Part shown: positions 55,342 through 64,000 of the stretch, in pieces
Position numbering within the stretch: the stretch's first letter is position 1
Layout of the letters: the number at the start of each line of letters is the position of its first letter
Assembly (NCBI GenBank): GCA_030148225.1
Contig: JASBTX010000009.1
Span: 186,001 to 250,000 of the forward strand
DNA from: Paracoccaceae bacterium
Lineage (GTDB): Bacteria; Pseudomonadota; Alphaproteobacteria; Rhodobacterales; Rhodobacteraceae
DNA: 64,000 bases
Direction: 5' to 3'
Translations under genes and position numbers: made by a program
Notes under the pieces: model-generated
Seen by the model: only the letters and a program-made list of their open reading frames with translations
The model's database searches: none
What the model was told of the DNA's origin: nothing

Positions 55342-55875
55342 ATGAAGAAAATGTTCCTGATGACGGCTGCCGCCACGCTTTTTGCCGGGGTTGCATCCGC
55401 CCAGTCCATGGCCACCACCTATTCGGTCACCGTGACAAATAACATGGCCGAGGAACTGCTCGCGCCGATCCTGATCACCGACGCGATGAATGATGCGCAT
55501 ATTTTCAAGGGCGACTATGTCACTGCCGAGGCAGAAGAGCAGATCCTGACCGGCGATCCTGGCAAGCTGGCGATGCGGATCGGTCCCGATGCCATGGTTG
55601 GCAAAGGCACTGACGGACCTCCGGGTGTGCTGCTGGCGCCCGGCAAATCGGTGACATTCGAAATCACGACCGAAGCGACATCCGTGCGCGTTCTGTCGAT
55701 GGTCGCGCCCACCATGGTGCCGGATAATTATGTGTCCAATGTGGTTGATCTGCATGCACAGTCGATGGTCGCCACGGATCTGAACCGGTTTGATATCGGC
55801 TATGATGAAGGTACGATGAAAAACATGGCCCTGGATGAAACTGCCCCGGCCACAATCACCTTCAAAAAGCTCTGA
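55342..55875 (+). CDS. Spondin-domain secreted protein
   Basis: A 177-residue protein with signal MKKMFLMTAAATLFAGVASAQ. The mature part starts YSVTVTNNMAEELLAPILIT and contains SVRVLSMVAPTMVPDNYV, in line with the bacterial Spond_N (spondin) domain. These domains are thought to be adhesive or metal-binding in secreted proteins; bacterial function is unclear. It has a good ribosome site (GAGGAG) and ends at an intrinsic terminator, so it is monocistronic. About 210 bases of non-coding DNA precede it, holding a short GGGAG/CTCCC hairpin near 55208. Confidence 0.8.
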   Translation: MKKMFLMTAAATLFAGVASAQSMATTYSVTVTNNMAEELLAPILITDAMNDAHIFKGDYVTAEAEEQILTGDPGKLAMRIGPDAMVGKGTDGPPGVLLAPGKSVTFEITTEATSVRVLSMVAPTMVPDNYVSNVVDLHAQSMVATDLNRFDIGYDEGTMKNMALDETAPATITFKKL

Positions 55876-55902
55876 ACAGAGCCATTTGGCGAACGGTGCG
55901 GA

Positions 55903-55926
55903 CGGGCGGCTTTGGCCGCCCGTTTT
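55903..55926 (+). terminator. Intrinsic terminator after the spondin-domain gene
   Basis: CGGGCGGC at 55903-55910 pairs perfectly with GCCGCCCG at 55915-55922 around a four-base loop, followed by four T residues. It lies 28 bases after the spondin-domain stop and just before the end of the convergent membrane-protein gene. Confidence 0.8.
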
Positions 55927-55931
55927 CGCGT

Positions 55932-57554
55932 TCAGCCTCCGCGCAGGAATTCAAAAAGCGCGTAGCCCGCAATCGTATCGATATAGCGAACGTTCAGGTT
56001 TTCGGTCCGTTCGATCCGGTTGAGCGCGATGCGCCGATGCGGTGGTGATGCAGGGCAGAGCGGTACCATCAGGAAATCCGCTGCCGCGAACCCCTTGGCG
56101 TCGCCGTAATACCAAGGCGCGCTGTCAGGCACCGGCACGGTATCACTAAAAAGCCACATGACCGAGACGATATCGGCAACAAAAATCGGACGGTCCCGGG
56201 CCACGCCCAGCTTGTCCAGTGCGGCACCGGCCTCTTGCAGCGCTGCCGGATACCCCGTCATCAACTCGCAAAAGGGCAGGTCTACGCCGCCAAAGCTCAG
56301 GAATTCGGATGCGGTCGGCCCGGTCGGATCAGCCCATTCTGCTGGCGATCCGTCCGGAATATAGACCTCAGCCTTACCCCATGGCTGTTTCAGCCGGGTG
56401 ATCCTGATATCGGCAAGCGCCGGTTTGGCAAATGCAGGGGTGTAATCGGCAATCGGCGTGATGGCATGATTGACGGTGCTGCGCGCCATATTCACCGCCG
56501 TGGGCGCGATGACGATCAATGCGACCAACGCATATATCTTGAGCACTCTACGCCGCTGTTGCGTTTCGACGTCGCGTCCGTTCAGCACGAATGCAATCTG
56601 GAGCAGGATCACCGCCAGCGGCAGCAGCCACAGCTGATCATTGCCGAAATTCTGATAGGTGATCCAGATCAGACCGGGTGCCGCGGCGGCCAGAACCACC
56701 GCCTCGCGCGCCTTGCCGGTGGCATAAAGCTGAATGGGTGCTGTCAACAGAAGGAGCGAGCCGATGAAAGCATCGGGTTTGACCACCACGTCATAAAAAG
56801 TTGCCGTGGCGTAAGGCCGGGCAGGTGAGCGCGAAACAGCCAACAGATCCCTTGCGTAATCCGCGATCAGGCTGGGTGAGCCCGCCAAGAGGCTGACGGC
56901 ACCGCTCATGACCAGTCCCGCCAGCAACCCGGCGAGGAGGGCCTTCCAGCGGCCGGCCAAGATAAGCGCGATCAGCACCGCCGGGAAGAGGCCCAGAAAG
57001 TAGGTAACCTTACCCAGCGCCAGAAAGGCCATCATCAGGCCCAGAATGATGCCATCGGCCAGATCATAGCGCCGGTTGCGCAGGGGCAGCATGATCGCGG
57101 TCAGTACGCAAAAGGCCACCGCCCATGCCCAGCGATTGTAATGCATGGAAATCGCGAGATTGGGCGTTGGCCCCACGACCATTGCAAACAGCATAATCTG
57201 GGCCGAGATGACAAACAGGACCGCAGTGGCAAAGGACAGCCGCGTTTGCGCAATCCAGAACAGGAAAGGCGCGGCGATGACCGAAAACAGGATGAAGCCC
57301 GACAATATCGCCTCGCCCATACCCGTGCTGCCACCGGTAAAGGGTGCGAATGGTGCAAACATCAGGATGCCGATCGGCGTCGTAAAGTCCTGATGTATCG
57401 TCTGGCCCAGCGACAGGCGGCCCAAGATATCGACGAGGTGGAAAGTGTCGATCTCGTGCAGGCTAAAGGAAATGCCGTCCGGCAGCCACAACAGTAATGC
57501 GCCGATCAGCGTCGTGATCACCACAAGAAGCGCGTTTTGACCAAGCCTCGCCAA
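55932..57554 (-). CDS. Polytopic membrane protein, possibly a glycosyltransferase-like family
   Basis: A 540-residue protein with about ten hydrophobic segments in the first 380 residues (ALLVVITTLIGALLLWLPDG, FVISAQIMLFAMVVG and others), then a soluble C-terminal part (PWYYGDAKGFAAADFLMVPLC, NVRYIDTIAGYALFEFL). The opening HEIDTFHLVDILGRLSLGQTIHQDF has a pattern seen in GT-C-type mannosyl or arabinosyltransferases, with acidic residues in the first periplasmic loop. That link is weak and the function is unproven. It is monocistronic and leftward. Confidence 0.65.
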   Translation of the reverse strand: MARLGQNALLVVITTLIGALLLWLPDGISFSLHEIDTFHLVDILGRLSLGQTIHQDFTTPIGILMFAPFAPFTGGSTGMGEAILSGFILFSVIAAPFLFWIAQTRLSFATAVLFVISAQIMLFAMVVGPTPNLAISMHYNRWAWAVAFCVLTAIMLPLRNRRYDLADGIILGLMMAFLALGKVTYFLGLFPAVLIALILAGRWKALLAGLLAGLVMSGAVSLLAGSPSLIADYARDLLAVSRSPARPYATATFYDVVVKPDAFIGSLLLLTAPIQLYATGKAREAVVLAAAAPGLIWITYQNFGNDQLWLLPLAVILLQIAFVLNGRDVETQQRRRVLKIYALVALIVIAPTAVNMARSTVNHAITPIADYTPAFAKPALADIRITRLKQPWGKAEVYIPDGSPAEWADPTGPTASEFLSFGGVDLPFCELMTGYPAALQEAGAALDKLGVARDRPIFVADIVSVMWLFSDTVPVPDSAPWYYGDAKGFAAADFLMVPLCPASPPHRRIALNRIERTENLNVRYIDTIAGYALFEFLRGG

Positions 57555-57662
57555 TGGTCCCTCATGCCCGATGGGTTTTTGGTGACTATATCGGATGCCC
57601 GCCGGTTGAACAGGGATTTGTCAGCTCATCCCCGGAACGGCCTGTTCACGCCGGTTACCACT

Positions 57663-57688
57663 AAAAAGGCGCCGGAATGACCGGCGCC
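57663..57688 (-). terminator. Intrinsic terminator at the end of the oligopeptide ABC operon
   Basis: GGCGCCGG at 57668-57675 pairs perfectly with CCGGCGCC at 57681-57688 around a five-base loop. On the minus strand five T residues follow. It lies 23 bases after the double-ATPase stop. Confidence 0.85.
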
Positions 57689-57710
57689 CCAGTCTCGTAT
57701 TCTGCCTGGC

Positions 57711-59798
57711 TTATTCGGCAGCAATCTTGATCACCGGCTCCATCTTGTTCAGGGAATCCGCACTCAGATGGCATTTGATCTGATGGCCGCTGGCCAGCTG
57801 TTGCACCGGCGGAATTTCTTTGTCGCAAAGCCCCCCGGGCACTTCGGATTTCCAGCGGCAGCGTGTCTGGAACGGACAGCCCGATGGTGGGTCCATCGCC
57901 GACGGAATGTCGCCCTCCAGCACGATATGCTTCTTCTCGACGCTGGTATCGGCGATGGGCACCGCCGACAACAATGCCTCGGTATAAGGGTGATAGGGCG
58001 GTGAGAAGACCTGTTCGGTATCGCCCAGCTCAACCACATGTCCCAGATACATGACCATCACCCGATCACTAAGATAACGTACAATCGACAGGTCGTGGCT
58101 GATAAACAGCAGCGTCGTCTTTTCGTTGCGCTGGATCTCCATCAGAAGGTCTGTCACCGCCGCCTGCACCGACACGTCCAGCGCCGAAACCGGTTCATCG
58201 GCAACCACGATCCGCGCACCGCCGGCAAAGGCCCGCGCGATCCCGACCCGCTGTTTCTGCCCGCCGGATAACTGACGCGGCATACGCTCGGCAAAGGCGC
58301 GGGGCAGCTTGACCAGGTCCAGCAGTTCCAGCATGCGCTTCTGCCGGTCGGCATCGCTGTCGCCGATCTTGAAGATCTCCAGCGCCCGCACGATCTGGCG
58401 CCCCACCGACATTGACGGGTTCAGCGTATCAAACGGGTTCTGGAATACCATCTGGACAGACGACACGGTTTTGGTGTCCCGTTCTTCGATGGGTGTGTCC
58501 TGAATGGATTGGTTGTCCAAGAGGATTTCACCATCGGTCGCCGTTTCCAGCCCCATCAGCACCTTGGCAAAGGTGGATTTACCGCAACCGGACTCGCCGA
58601 CGATGGCCAGTGTCTCGGACTCGCGGGCCTCGAAGCTGAGCGTTTCATTGGCCTTGACGACCTTCTTGCCACCGCTGCTGCCAAAGAGAGAGTTGGCCGA
58701 GACCTCGTAATATTTCTTGAGATCGTCCATTTTCAGGACAACATCGCCGGGTTCGGCCTTTTCTGTCTGGTTGCCCGCCTGAATGGGGGCATTCCAGTCG
58801 ATTTCCTGAAACTTCAGGCACCGGCTGTCGTGGCGTTCGTCCCCCTCGATCGGGGCCATTCGGATATCGGTTGCTTCGCAGCGGCCCTCTTCGAAATAGT
58901 CGCAGCGCGGGCCGAAATTGCAGCCGTTCGGCCGCTCATGCGGCAAGGGAAAGTTGCCGGGAATGGCCACCAACGGGCGCGCATTTTTGTCCGCACCGGG
59001 AAGCGGGATCGAACGAAAGAGCGCCTGCGTATAGGGATGGCGCATCTTGTCGAACACATCCTCAATCGAGCCGGTTTCCACGGCCTCACCGGAATACATG
59101 ACCGTGATCCGGTCGCATGTTTCCAGAACCAGCCCGAGGTTGTGCGAGATAAACAGCATCGATGTGCCGTATTTCTTACCCAAATCCTTGACGAGTTCGA
59201 CCACCGCCGCCTCGACCGTCACATCCAGCGCGGTTGTCGGTTCATCAAGAATCAAGAGCGACGGCTTGGACATCAAGGCCATGGCGATCACGATACGCTG
59301 CTGCTGACCGCCCGAAAGCTGGTGCGGATAACTGTTCAGCATCCGCTCGGGGTCGGGCAGGCGCACATCGGTGACAACTTCCAGCGCGCGCGCGGCGGCC
59401 TCTTCGGCACTGACCCCTTCGTGGATCATCGGCACTTCCATCAGCTGGCGCCCGATCTTCATGGCCGGGTTCAGTGATGCCATCGGTTCCTGATAGATCA
59501 TCGCGATCTGAGAGCCGCGAATATCGCGCAGTTCCTCATCGCTCATCTGGTTCAGATCGCGGCCTTTGAACTTGATCGAGCCGCCGACGATGCGGCCATT
59601 CACGCCAAGGTCCTGCATCACGCCGAGCGCGACGGTGGATTTGCCACAGCCGGATTCCCCGACAAGGCCCATCGCCTCGCCGGGTTTGACCACACAGGAA
59701 AAATCCATCACCGCCGGAATTTCCCTGAGCCGCGTGAAGAAGCTGATCGAGAGATTGTCGATCTCAAGGATCGGGCCGTCATATGTTTCGTCAGACAT
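57711..59798 (-). CDS. Fused double ATPase of an oligopeptide/dipeptide ABC transporter
   Basis: A 695-residue protein joining two ABC ATPases that are separate (DppD and DppF type) in many bacteria. The ATG at 59798 has AGGGAG upstream. The first half has GESGCGKST, LSGGQQQR and LLILDEPTTALD; the second has another GESGCGKST, LSGGQKQR and VVADEPVSALD. Each half ends with the Cys-rich oligopeptide-family tail (CNFGPRCDYFEEGRC and CPFQTRCRWKSEVPGGLC). It is the last gene of a four-gene operon and powers the two permeases upstream. Confidence 0.95.
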   Translation of the reverse strand: MSDETYDGPILEIDNLSISFFTRLREIPAVMDFSCVVKPGEAMGLVGESGCGKSTVALGVMQDLGVNGRIVGGSIKFKGRDLNQMSDEELRDIRGSQIAMIYQEPMASLNPAMKIGRQLMEVPMIHEGVSAEEAAARALEVVTDVRLPDPERMLNSYPHQLSGGQQQRIVIAMALMSKPSLLILDEPTTALDVTVEAAVVELVKDLGKKYGTSMLFISHNLGLVLETCDRITVMYSGEAVETGSIEDVFDKMRHPYTQALFRSIPLPGADKNARPLVAIPGNFPLPHERPNGCNFGPRCDYFEEGRCEATDIRMAPIEGDERHDSRCLKFQEIDWNAPIQAGNQTEKAEPGDVVLKMDDLKKYYEVSANSLFGSSGGKKVVKANETLSFEARESETLAIVGESGCGKSTFAKVLMGLETATDGEILLDNQSIQDTPIEERDTKTVSSVQMVFQNPFDTLNPSMSVGRQIVRALEIFKIGDSDADRQKRMLELLDLVKLPRAFAERMPRQLSGGQKQRVGIARAFAGGARIVVADEPVSALDVSVQAAVTDLLMEIQRNEKTTLLFISHDLSIVRYLSDRVMVMYLGHVVELGDTEQVFSPPYHPYTEALLSAVPIADTSVEKKHIVLEGDIPSAMDPPSGCPFQTRCRWKSEVPGGLCDKEIPPVQQLASGHQIKCHLSADSLNKMEPVIKIAAE

Positions 59799-59808
59799 GT
59801 TGTTCTCC

Positions 59809-61011
59809 CTAGTCCTTGAGTGACTCTTCGCGCAGGCCATCGGCCAGCAGGTTCAGGCCCAACACCAGCGACAACAGCGCCAGCGCCGGTGTGATGGCCG
59901 GATGCAGATAGACCGACAAGAGCTTGCGCCCCTCGTTAATGGTCGATCCCCAATCCGGGCTTTCGGGCGGCAGGCCCAGCCCAAAGAAGCCGAGTGTCCC
60001 CAAAAGGATGGTGGTATAGCCGATGCGCAGACAGAAATCGACGATCAGCGGACCGCGCGCATTGGGCAGAATTTCCCACAGCATGATGTACCATGCGGAT
60101 TCACCCCGCGTCTGGGCCGCAGCCACATAATCGCGCGATTTCAGGTCCAGTGTCAGCCCCCGTATGATCCGGAAGATCGTGGGCGAGTTCACGAATACCA
60201 CCGAGACAAAGACCACCAGCACGCCGCCCGGAATGTTGAAAAGATCAAGCGCGCTGGGCCAGAAATCGACCAGTGTTCCGCGACCCCATTCCGAAATGGT
60301 GGAGAGATACACCCAGATGCCGATGATCAGGAATATCGCGATCAGCCGGTTCCTGAGTTTGGGCAGCACGTGATAGCGCGAATTCAGAAGTACGGTGACA
60401 AAGATCAGCGGAAAGACAAAGAACACCGCCGCCATATAGCTGGGGATACCTGTCGCCACGATTTCCGGAGTGACCAGCAGGTAAAAGAGCAGGATGACAG
60501 GAAAGGCCAGAATGAGATTGGCCATGAAGGACAGGATCGTGTCCAGCCTGCCGCCGTAATAACCCGCCGGCAGACCGAGTGTTACCCCGACGATATAGCC
60601 GAACAGCGTCGCCAGCGGTGCGATGGCCAGCACGATGGCCGAGCCCTTGACCATGCGCGTGAACACGTCCCGCGCGAGGTTGTCACCACCCAGAAGGTAA
60701 TAGACATATTGCCCGTCCTCGGGCCGGGGCAGGGGGGTGCCGGGTGCCTTGTTCTTCATGCCCGATAGCTGCGCCAGCGGGTCATGCGTGGCGATCAGGT
60801 CAAAGAAACCGGCGTAAAAGGCGGTAAAGACCCAGAATGTCACAAGGCCATAGCCGATGATGCCGATGGGGCTGTCAAAGATGCGGCCATAAAGGCCCAG
60901 CTTTCGTTTGAAGGATATCGAGGCCAGAAACACCACCAGCATGGAAATCCAAACCGGGATGAACTGATAAAGAATGCGGGTGATAATCTCGAAAGTCGTC
61001 AGAGGTTCCAT
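59809..61011 (-). CDS. Oligopeptide-type ABC permease, DppC-like, unusually long
   Basis: A 400-residue permease; typical DppC proteins are about 300. The C-terminal part has the EAA-type motif RDYVAAAQTRGESAWYIMLWEILPNARGPLIVDF, followed by PPESPDWGSTINEGR. Two early hydrophobic segments (IPVWISMLVVFLASISF, IGYGLVTFWVFTAFYAGFFDL) precede a periplasmic loop with GTPLPRPEDGQYVYYLLGGDNLARDVFTRM. A middle extra segment (FVFPLIFVTVLLNSRYHVLPKLRNRLIAIFLIIGIWVYL) accounts for the length. It lies between the DppB-like permease and the ATPase gene. Confidence 0.92.
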   Translation of the reverse strand: MEPLTTFEIITRILYQFIPVWISMLVVFLASISFKRKLGLYGRIFDSPIGIIGYGLVTFWVFTAFYAGFFDLIATHDPLAQLSGMKNKAPGTPLPRPEDGQYVYYLLGGDNLARDVFTRMVKGSAIVLAIAPLATLFGYIVGVTLGLPAGYYGGRLDTILSFMANLILAFPVILLFYLLVTPEIVATGIPSYMAAVFFVFPLIFVTVLLNSRYHVLPKLRNRLIAIFLIIGIWVYLSTISEWGRGTLVDFWPSALDLFNIPGGVLVVFVSVVFVNSPTIFRIIRGLTLDLKSRDYVAAAQTRGESAWYIMLWEILPNARGPLIVDFCLRIGYTTILLGTLGFFGLGLPPESPDWGSTINEGRKLLSVYLHPAITPALALLSLVLGLNLLADGLREESLKD

Positions 61012-61024
61012 ATCTTCACCCTCC

Positions 61025-62071
61025 TTATGATATTCTGATACGAGGGTTCAGGTAGACATAGCCGATATCCGAGATCAGCTGGGTCAGCAGCACAATCACC
61101 ACCGACACCACGGAAACGCCCAGCAACACATCGATATCGTTGTTGCCCGCCGACTGAACCAGCAGCCAGCCGAAACCCTTGTAGTTGAACAGGGTCTCGG
61201 TGATCACCACGCCGGTCAGCAGATAGGGGATCTGAAGAATGATCACGGTGAAAGGGGCAATCAGCGCATTTCGCAGCGCGTGTTTCAGAACGATATTGGG
61301 AAACGACACGCCCTTGAGGCGCGCGGTTCGGATATATTGCGCGGTCATCACCTCGGTCATGGATGCGCGCGTCATGCGGGCGATATAGCCGATAGAGAAT
61401 AGTGCAATCGTCAGCACCGGCAGCGTGAAATTGACCAGATTGGCATCGTTCATTGCCGAAGCTGCCGATCCTTTAAACCATTTCAGCCCCACGGCTGATG
61501 ACGAGAATATGGCGATCAGGACCACCCCGGATACATATTCCGGCGTCGCCGATGTGATAATCGAGAATGTCGAGAGGCTGCGATCGGTCCGCGAGCCCTC
61601 GCGCATACCCGCAAGGATGCCGACCACAAGCGCGGTGGGGACGGTGACGATCAGCGCCCATAGCATCAGAAAGCCCGTCAGCTTCAGCGCCTTGAACATT
61701 ACGATGCCAGCGGTTTCCTTGGCGCGGGTAGAATACCCCCATCCCCCCTGCAGAATGCCGCAATATCTTGGTGCATCTTCCAGCGCGAGGCCGCGCGGGG
61801 CGCAGCGCGCCCGGGTTTCCCCGTCGCTGCCCTCGATGACATAGCCGGGTATCACCCCCAGCCATTCGCCATATTTAGCCACAGTGGATCGTGTATACCC
61901 CCGGTTGCCAAGCCAGGTGGCAACCTCTTCTTCCGTCATGCGGAAATTGCCCTGCGTTTTGGCGAGTTTTTCAAGGTTGGGGTAAAGGTTGGTCAGAAAG
62001 AAGACCACGAATGTCAGGCAGATCGCCGTGAGGAGCATCACCCCGAATCGGCGCAATAAGAACAGTCCCAT
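61025..62071 (-). CDS. Oligopeptide-type ABC permease, DppB-like
   Basis: A 348-residue permease starting MGLFLLRRFGVMLLTAICLTFVVFFL, the family's first span. A periplasmic insert (about 35-130) with two cysteines follows, then five more hydrophobic segments and the coupling loop TAQYIRTARLKGVSFPNIVLKHALRNALI. It is 111 bases downstream of the binding-protein gene, with an intrinsic terminator between, and 13 bases upstream of the second permease gene. Confidence 0.94.
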   Translation of the reverse strand: MGLFLLRRFGVMLLTAICLTFVVFFLTNLYPNLEKLAKTQGNFRMTEEEVATWLGNRGYTRSTVAKYGEWLGVIPGYVIEGSDGETRARCAPRGLALEDAPRYCGILQGGWGYSTRAKETAGIVMFKALKLTGFLMLWALIVTVPTALVVGILAGMREGSRTDRSLSTFSIITSATPEYVSGVVLIAIFSSSAVGLKWFKGSAASAMNDANLVNFTLPVLTIALFSIGYIARMTRASMTEVMTAQYIRTARLKGVSFPNIVLKHALRNALIAPFTVIILQIPYLLTGVVITETLFNYKGFGWLLVQSAGNNDIDVLLGVSVVSVVIVLLTQLISDIGYVYLNPRIRIS

Positions 62072-62135
62072 ATCAATCCCTGTGGTTTTTGTTGTCCGGC
62101 GGGCCCGCAGCAGAAGCGGGTTGAAACCCCGTCAG

Positions 62136-62164
62136 AAAAAAGGCCGCCCCGTTTGGGGGCGGCC
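62136..62164 (-). terminator. Intrinsic terminator between binding protein and permease genes
   Basis: GGCCGCCCC at 62142-62150 pairs perfectly with GGGGCGGCC at 62156-62164 around a five-base loop, followed on the minus strand by six T residues. It sits 18 bases after the binding-protein stop and probably gives that protein an excess over the permeases and ATPase. Confidence 0.88.
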
Positions 62165-62182
62165 TCGTGTCGGATCAGGTGC

Positions 62183-63841
62183 TTAGGCAGCCCAGCCCCA
62201 CTTGTAGATTTGCGGCAGGTACGCGATGTGCATATCCATGCCGACTACGCCTTCGACGTGGTGACGCGTAATGGTGCGCCAGTATGGCTGGATGGTCACG
62301 CCTTCATTGATCATGATGGCCTGCAGTTTGCCCATCACGCTGCGACGTGCATCCGCATCCGCGATCGAGTTCGCTTCGGCCAGCAGCGCGTCGAACTCGG
62401 CATTGGCAAAGCCGGTTTCGTTCCATGCTTCGCCCGAGCGATAGGCCAGACCCAGAACCTGTGTGCCCAGCGGGCGGTGGTTCCAGTTGGTCGAGCTGAA
62501 CGGATATTTCGCCCAGTCGTTCCAGAAGGTCGAGCCGGGCAGAACCGTCCGCTTGACGTTGATACCCGCGTCGCGCAGCTGTGCGGCCACGGCGTCGGTT
62601 GTCGGCTTGCGCCAGTCATCGTCAATCGAGATCAGCTCATGCTCGACATCGGCCATGCCAGCCTCATCGATCAGCGCCTTGGCACCTGCCGGGTCGAACG
62701 GAATGCGGGTGACTGTCGGATCCCATTCAGGATGGACCGGACCCACATGGCTGTTATCGGCCGGGATACCCTGACCGTTCACACCCAGTTCAAGGCAGAC
62801 CGCATTGTCGACCGCCATCGCCAGTGCGCGGCGAACGCGCACGTCCTTATAAAGGTCCGAAGACTCCTGGTTCGGACGGATAACGATGGTCGCGCCGGAA
62901 ACAACATCCGACTGCACAAGGCCAAGGCCGGTCATCACGTCGATGAATTCACCGGTGGATTCCCAGTTGGCATCGATTTCTTCGGCTTCGTAAGCGGCGA
63001 CAAATGCGGCTGCATCAGTGCCGTAGTCGATGAACTCGATCCGGTCCAGATAACCACCCTTGCCAGCGGCTGTACCCCACCACTCGTGGCCTTCATTGCG
63101 CACGATAGAGCCGCGCACACCAACTTCGAGCGTTTCAGGCATCATGTAGCCCGTGCCAACAGCCGTACCCAGCATGTCATCGGGGTTATGGCTGGAATGG
63201 ACGATAGCTGCAGGATAGTCTGCCATGCCCGGAATGATCGTGATATCCGGGTTTGGCAGATTCAGTTGCACCGTGTGGCTGTCAACGACAACAATCGCAC
63301 CGTCGATCGCCTTGTTCGTTTCCGGATCGATCATGCTCGACATACGACCGGCCATCGAGTTACCTTCGACGTCCTTCTCGCACCAGCCTTCGATGTTGCG
63401 CGCCACGTCCTCAGCGGTGAAGTCATCACCGTTGTTCCACTTGACGCCTTTACGGACGTTCAGCGTGTACTGCGTGGCGTCAGCGTTGGCTTCCCAGCTC
63501 TCGAGCAGCATAGGCTCGAAAGAACCGTCCGAGTTATACTCGACAAGATACTCCAGCCAGCCGGCGGTGTAGGTCGCGATCTGGGTCCAGTCAAAGGTCC
63601 GCGGATCCTTGAGCGCGCGCACTTCCATCTGAAGGCGGATCGTGCCGCCCTGCTGTGCGTTGCCTGCGGCCTTGGCCGGTGCAGACACACCGAGCACGCC
63701 ATAGGCGCCCAGTGATGTTGCACCCAGCGCGGTTGCGCGCGCCATGAACTCGCGGCGGCTCAGTTTGCCAGCTGCGACTTCTTTCGCATACATCTCTACT
63801 GCGGGATGCATGGGCGCTCCGGTTAGTGTTTTTTGCGTCAT
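62183..63841 (-). CDS. Oligopeptide-type ABC transporter substrate-binding protein
   Basis: A 552-residue binding protein of the DppA/OppA family (SBP_bac_5). The ATG at 63841 has GGGAG upstream. The twin-arginine signal [19 protein letters not shown] is preceded by about 35 residues and cleaved near PAKAAG. The mature part shows [38 protein letters not shown] (the family signature) and [16 protein letters not shown]. It is the first gene of the four-gene importer. Its 5-prime region to the right edge (63842-64000) shows no gene. Substrate is probably a peptide or related solute. Confidence 0.94.
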   Translation of the reverse strand: MTQKTLTGAPMHPAVEMYAKEVAAGKLSRREFMARATALGATSLGAYGVLGVSAPAKAAGNAQQGGTIRLQMEVRALKDPRTFDWTQIATYTAGWLEYLVEYNSDGSFEPMLLESWEANADATQYTLNVRKGVKWNNGDDFTAEDVARNIEGWCEKDVEGNSMAGRMSSMIDPETNKAIDGAIVVVDSHTVQLNLPNPDITIIPGMADYPAAIVHSSHNPDDMLGTAVGTGYMMPETLEVGVRGSIVRNEGHEWWGTAAGKGGYLDRIEFIDYGTDAAAFVAAYEAEEIDANWESTGEFIDVMTGLGLVQSDVVSGATIVIRPNQESSDLYKDVRVRRALAMAVDNAVCLELGVNGQGIPADNSHVGPVHPEWDPTVTRIPFDPAGAKALIDEAGMADVEHELISIDDDWRKPTTDAVAAQLRDAGINVKRTVLPGSTFWNDWAKYPFSSTNWNHRPLGTQVLGLAYRSGEAWNETGFANAEFDALLAEANSIADADARRSVMGKLQAIMINEGVTIQPYWRTITRHHVEGVVGMDMHIAYLPQIYKWGWAA

Positions 63842-64000
63842 AATTTTCTCCCTGTGACACAATGATTGGTTCGTTCTGGTGCTGGTGGCGACGACGCCTC
63901 AGACACGCGCGCCCATCGGGCGGGCGGACATTATCCATTCGGTATAAGCAGCACGAGTCACCTTGATATGGTCGACTGTACAGGCGTGAATAGCGTATCG

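Noticed and set aside
62153-63715. A 520-residue plus-strand frame
   Set aside because: It is the antisense shadow of the oligopeptide binding-protein gene; its sequence shows no domain.

Overview
The window is a GC-rich alphaproteobacterial segment, most likely from the chromosome of a roseobacter-type Rhodobacteraceae. This rests on gene content: a sciP-ctrA pair encoding the cell-cycle regulators SciP and CtrA, a Tad pilus locus whose Flp prepilin has a D-W variant of the usual E-Y motif, a tct (tripartite tricarboxylate transporter) cluster next to AtuA/DUF4387 genes, and the xerD-aroK-aroB neighbourhood. I found no tRNA, rRNA, insertion sequence, prophage or CRISPR array. All product names come from reading the translated sequences; no database search was possible.

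Layout. 0.2-12.2 kb: a complete leftward Tad/Flp (type IVc) pilus operon, from the Flp pilin at 12.2 kb to a prepilin peptidase and a terminal AAA+ ATPase. 12.5-15.0 kb: a secreted von Willebrand A protein and a class II aldolase with a palindromic operator. 15.1-19.2 kb: a divergent pair for methylated amines, a dimethylglycine/sarcosine dehydrogenase-like flavoprotein and an MttB-family methyltransferase. 19.16-19.66 kb: a gene-free, very AT-rich stretch with two perfect DnaA boxes and several near matches. 19.7-23.2 kb: a DNA glycosylase, glycerate kinase and an unknown membrane protein. 23.3-28.0 kb: a complete branched-chain amino-acid-type ABC importer. 28-34 kb: a GH4 glycosidase with an AraC regulator, paaK-paaI, pta and a small membrane protein.

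34.1-42.0 kb: a regulated uptake and catabolic module. TctD/TctE and an extra periplasmic binding protein run leftward; tctC-tctB-tctA plus AtuA-like and DUF4387 genes run rightward. 42.0-49.4 kb: housekeeping and cell-cycle genes (VOC protein, mnmA, sciP, ctrA, ligA, recG and a 40-residue membrane peptide). 49.6-55.9 kb: xerD, a secreted unknown with a tiny overlapping upstream gene, aroK, aroB, ssb, a lytic transglycosylase and a spondin-domain protein. 55.9-63.8 kb: a polytopic membrane protein and a leftward oligopeptide-type ABC transporter (binding protein, two permeases, fused double ATPase) with hairpin terminators after its first and last genes.

Every gene left of 17.5 kb that can be followed in full points left; from 17.6 kb many, but not all, point right. 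With the AT-rich DnaA-box region at 19.2-19.5 kb this makes a replication origin possible but unproven. The most interesting targets are that region, the tct/AtuA/DUF4387 module with its three-component sensor, the divergent methylamine pair, the inverted repeats upstream of flp, and several tiny genes.
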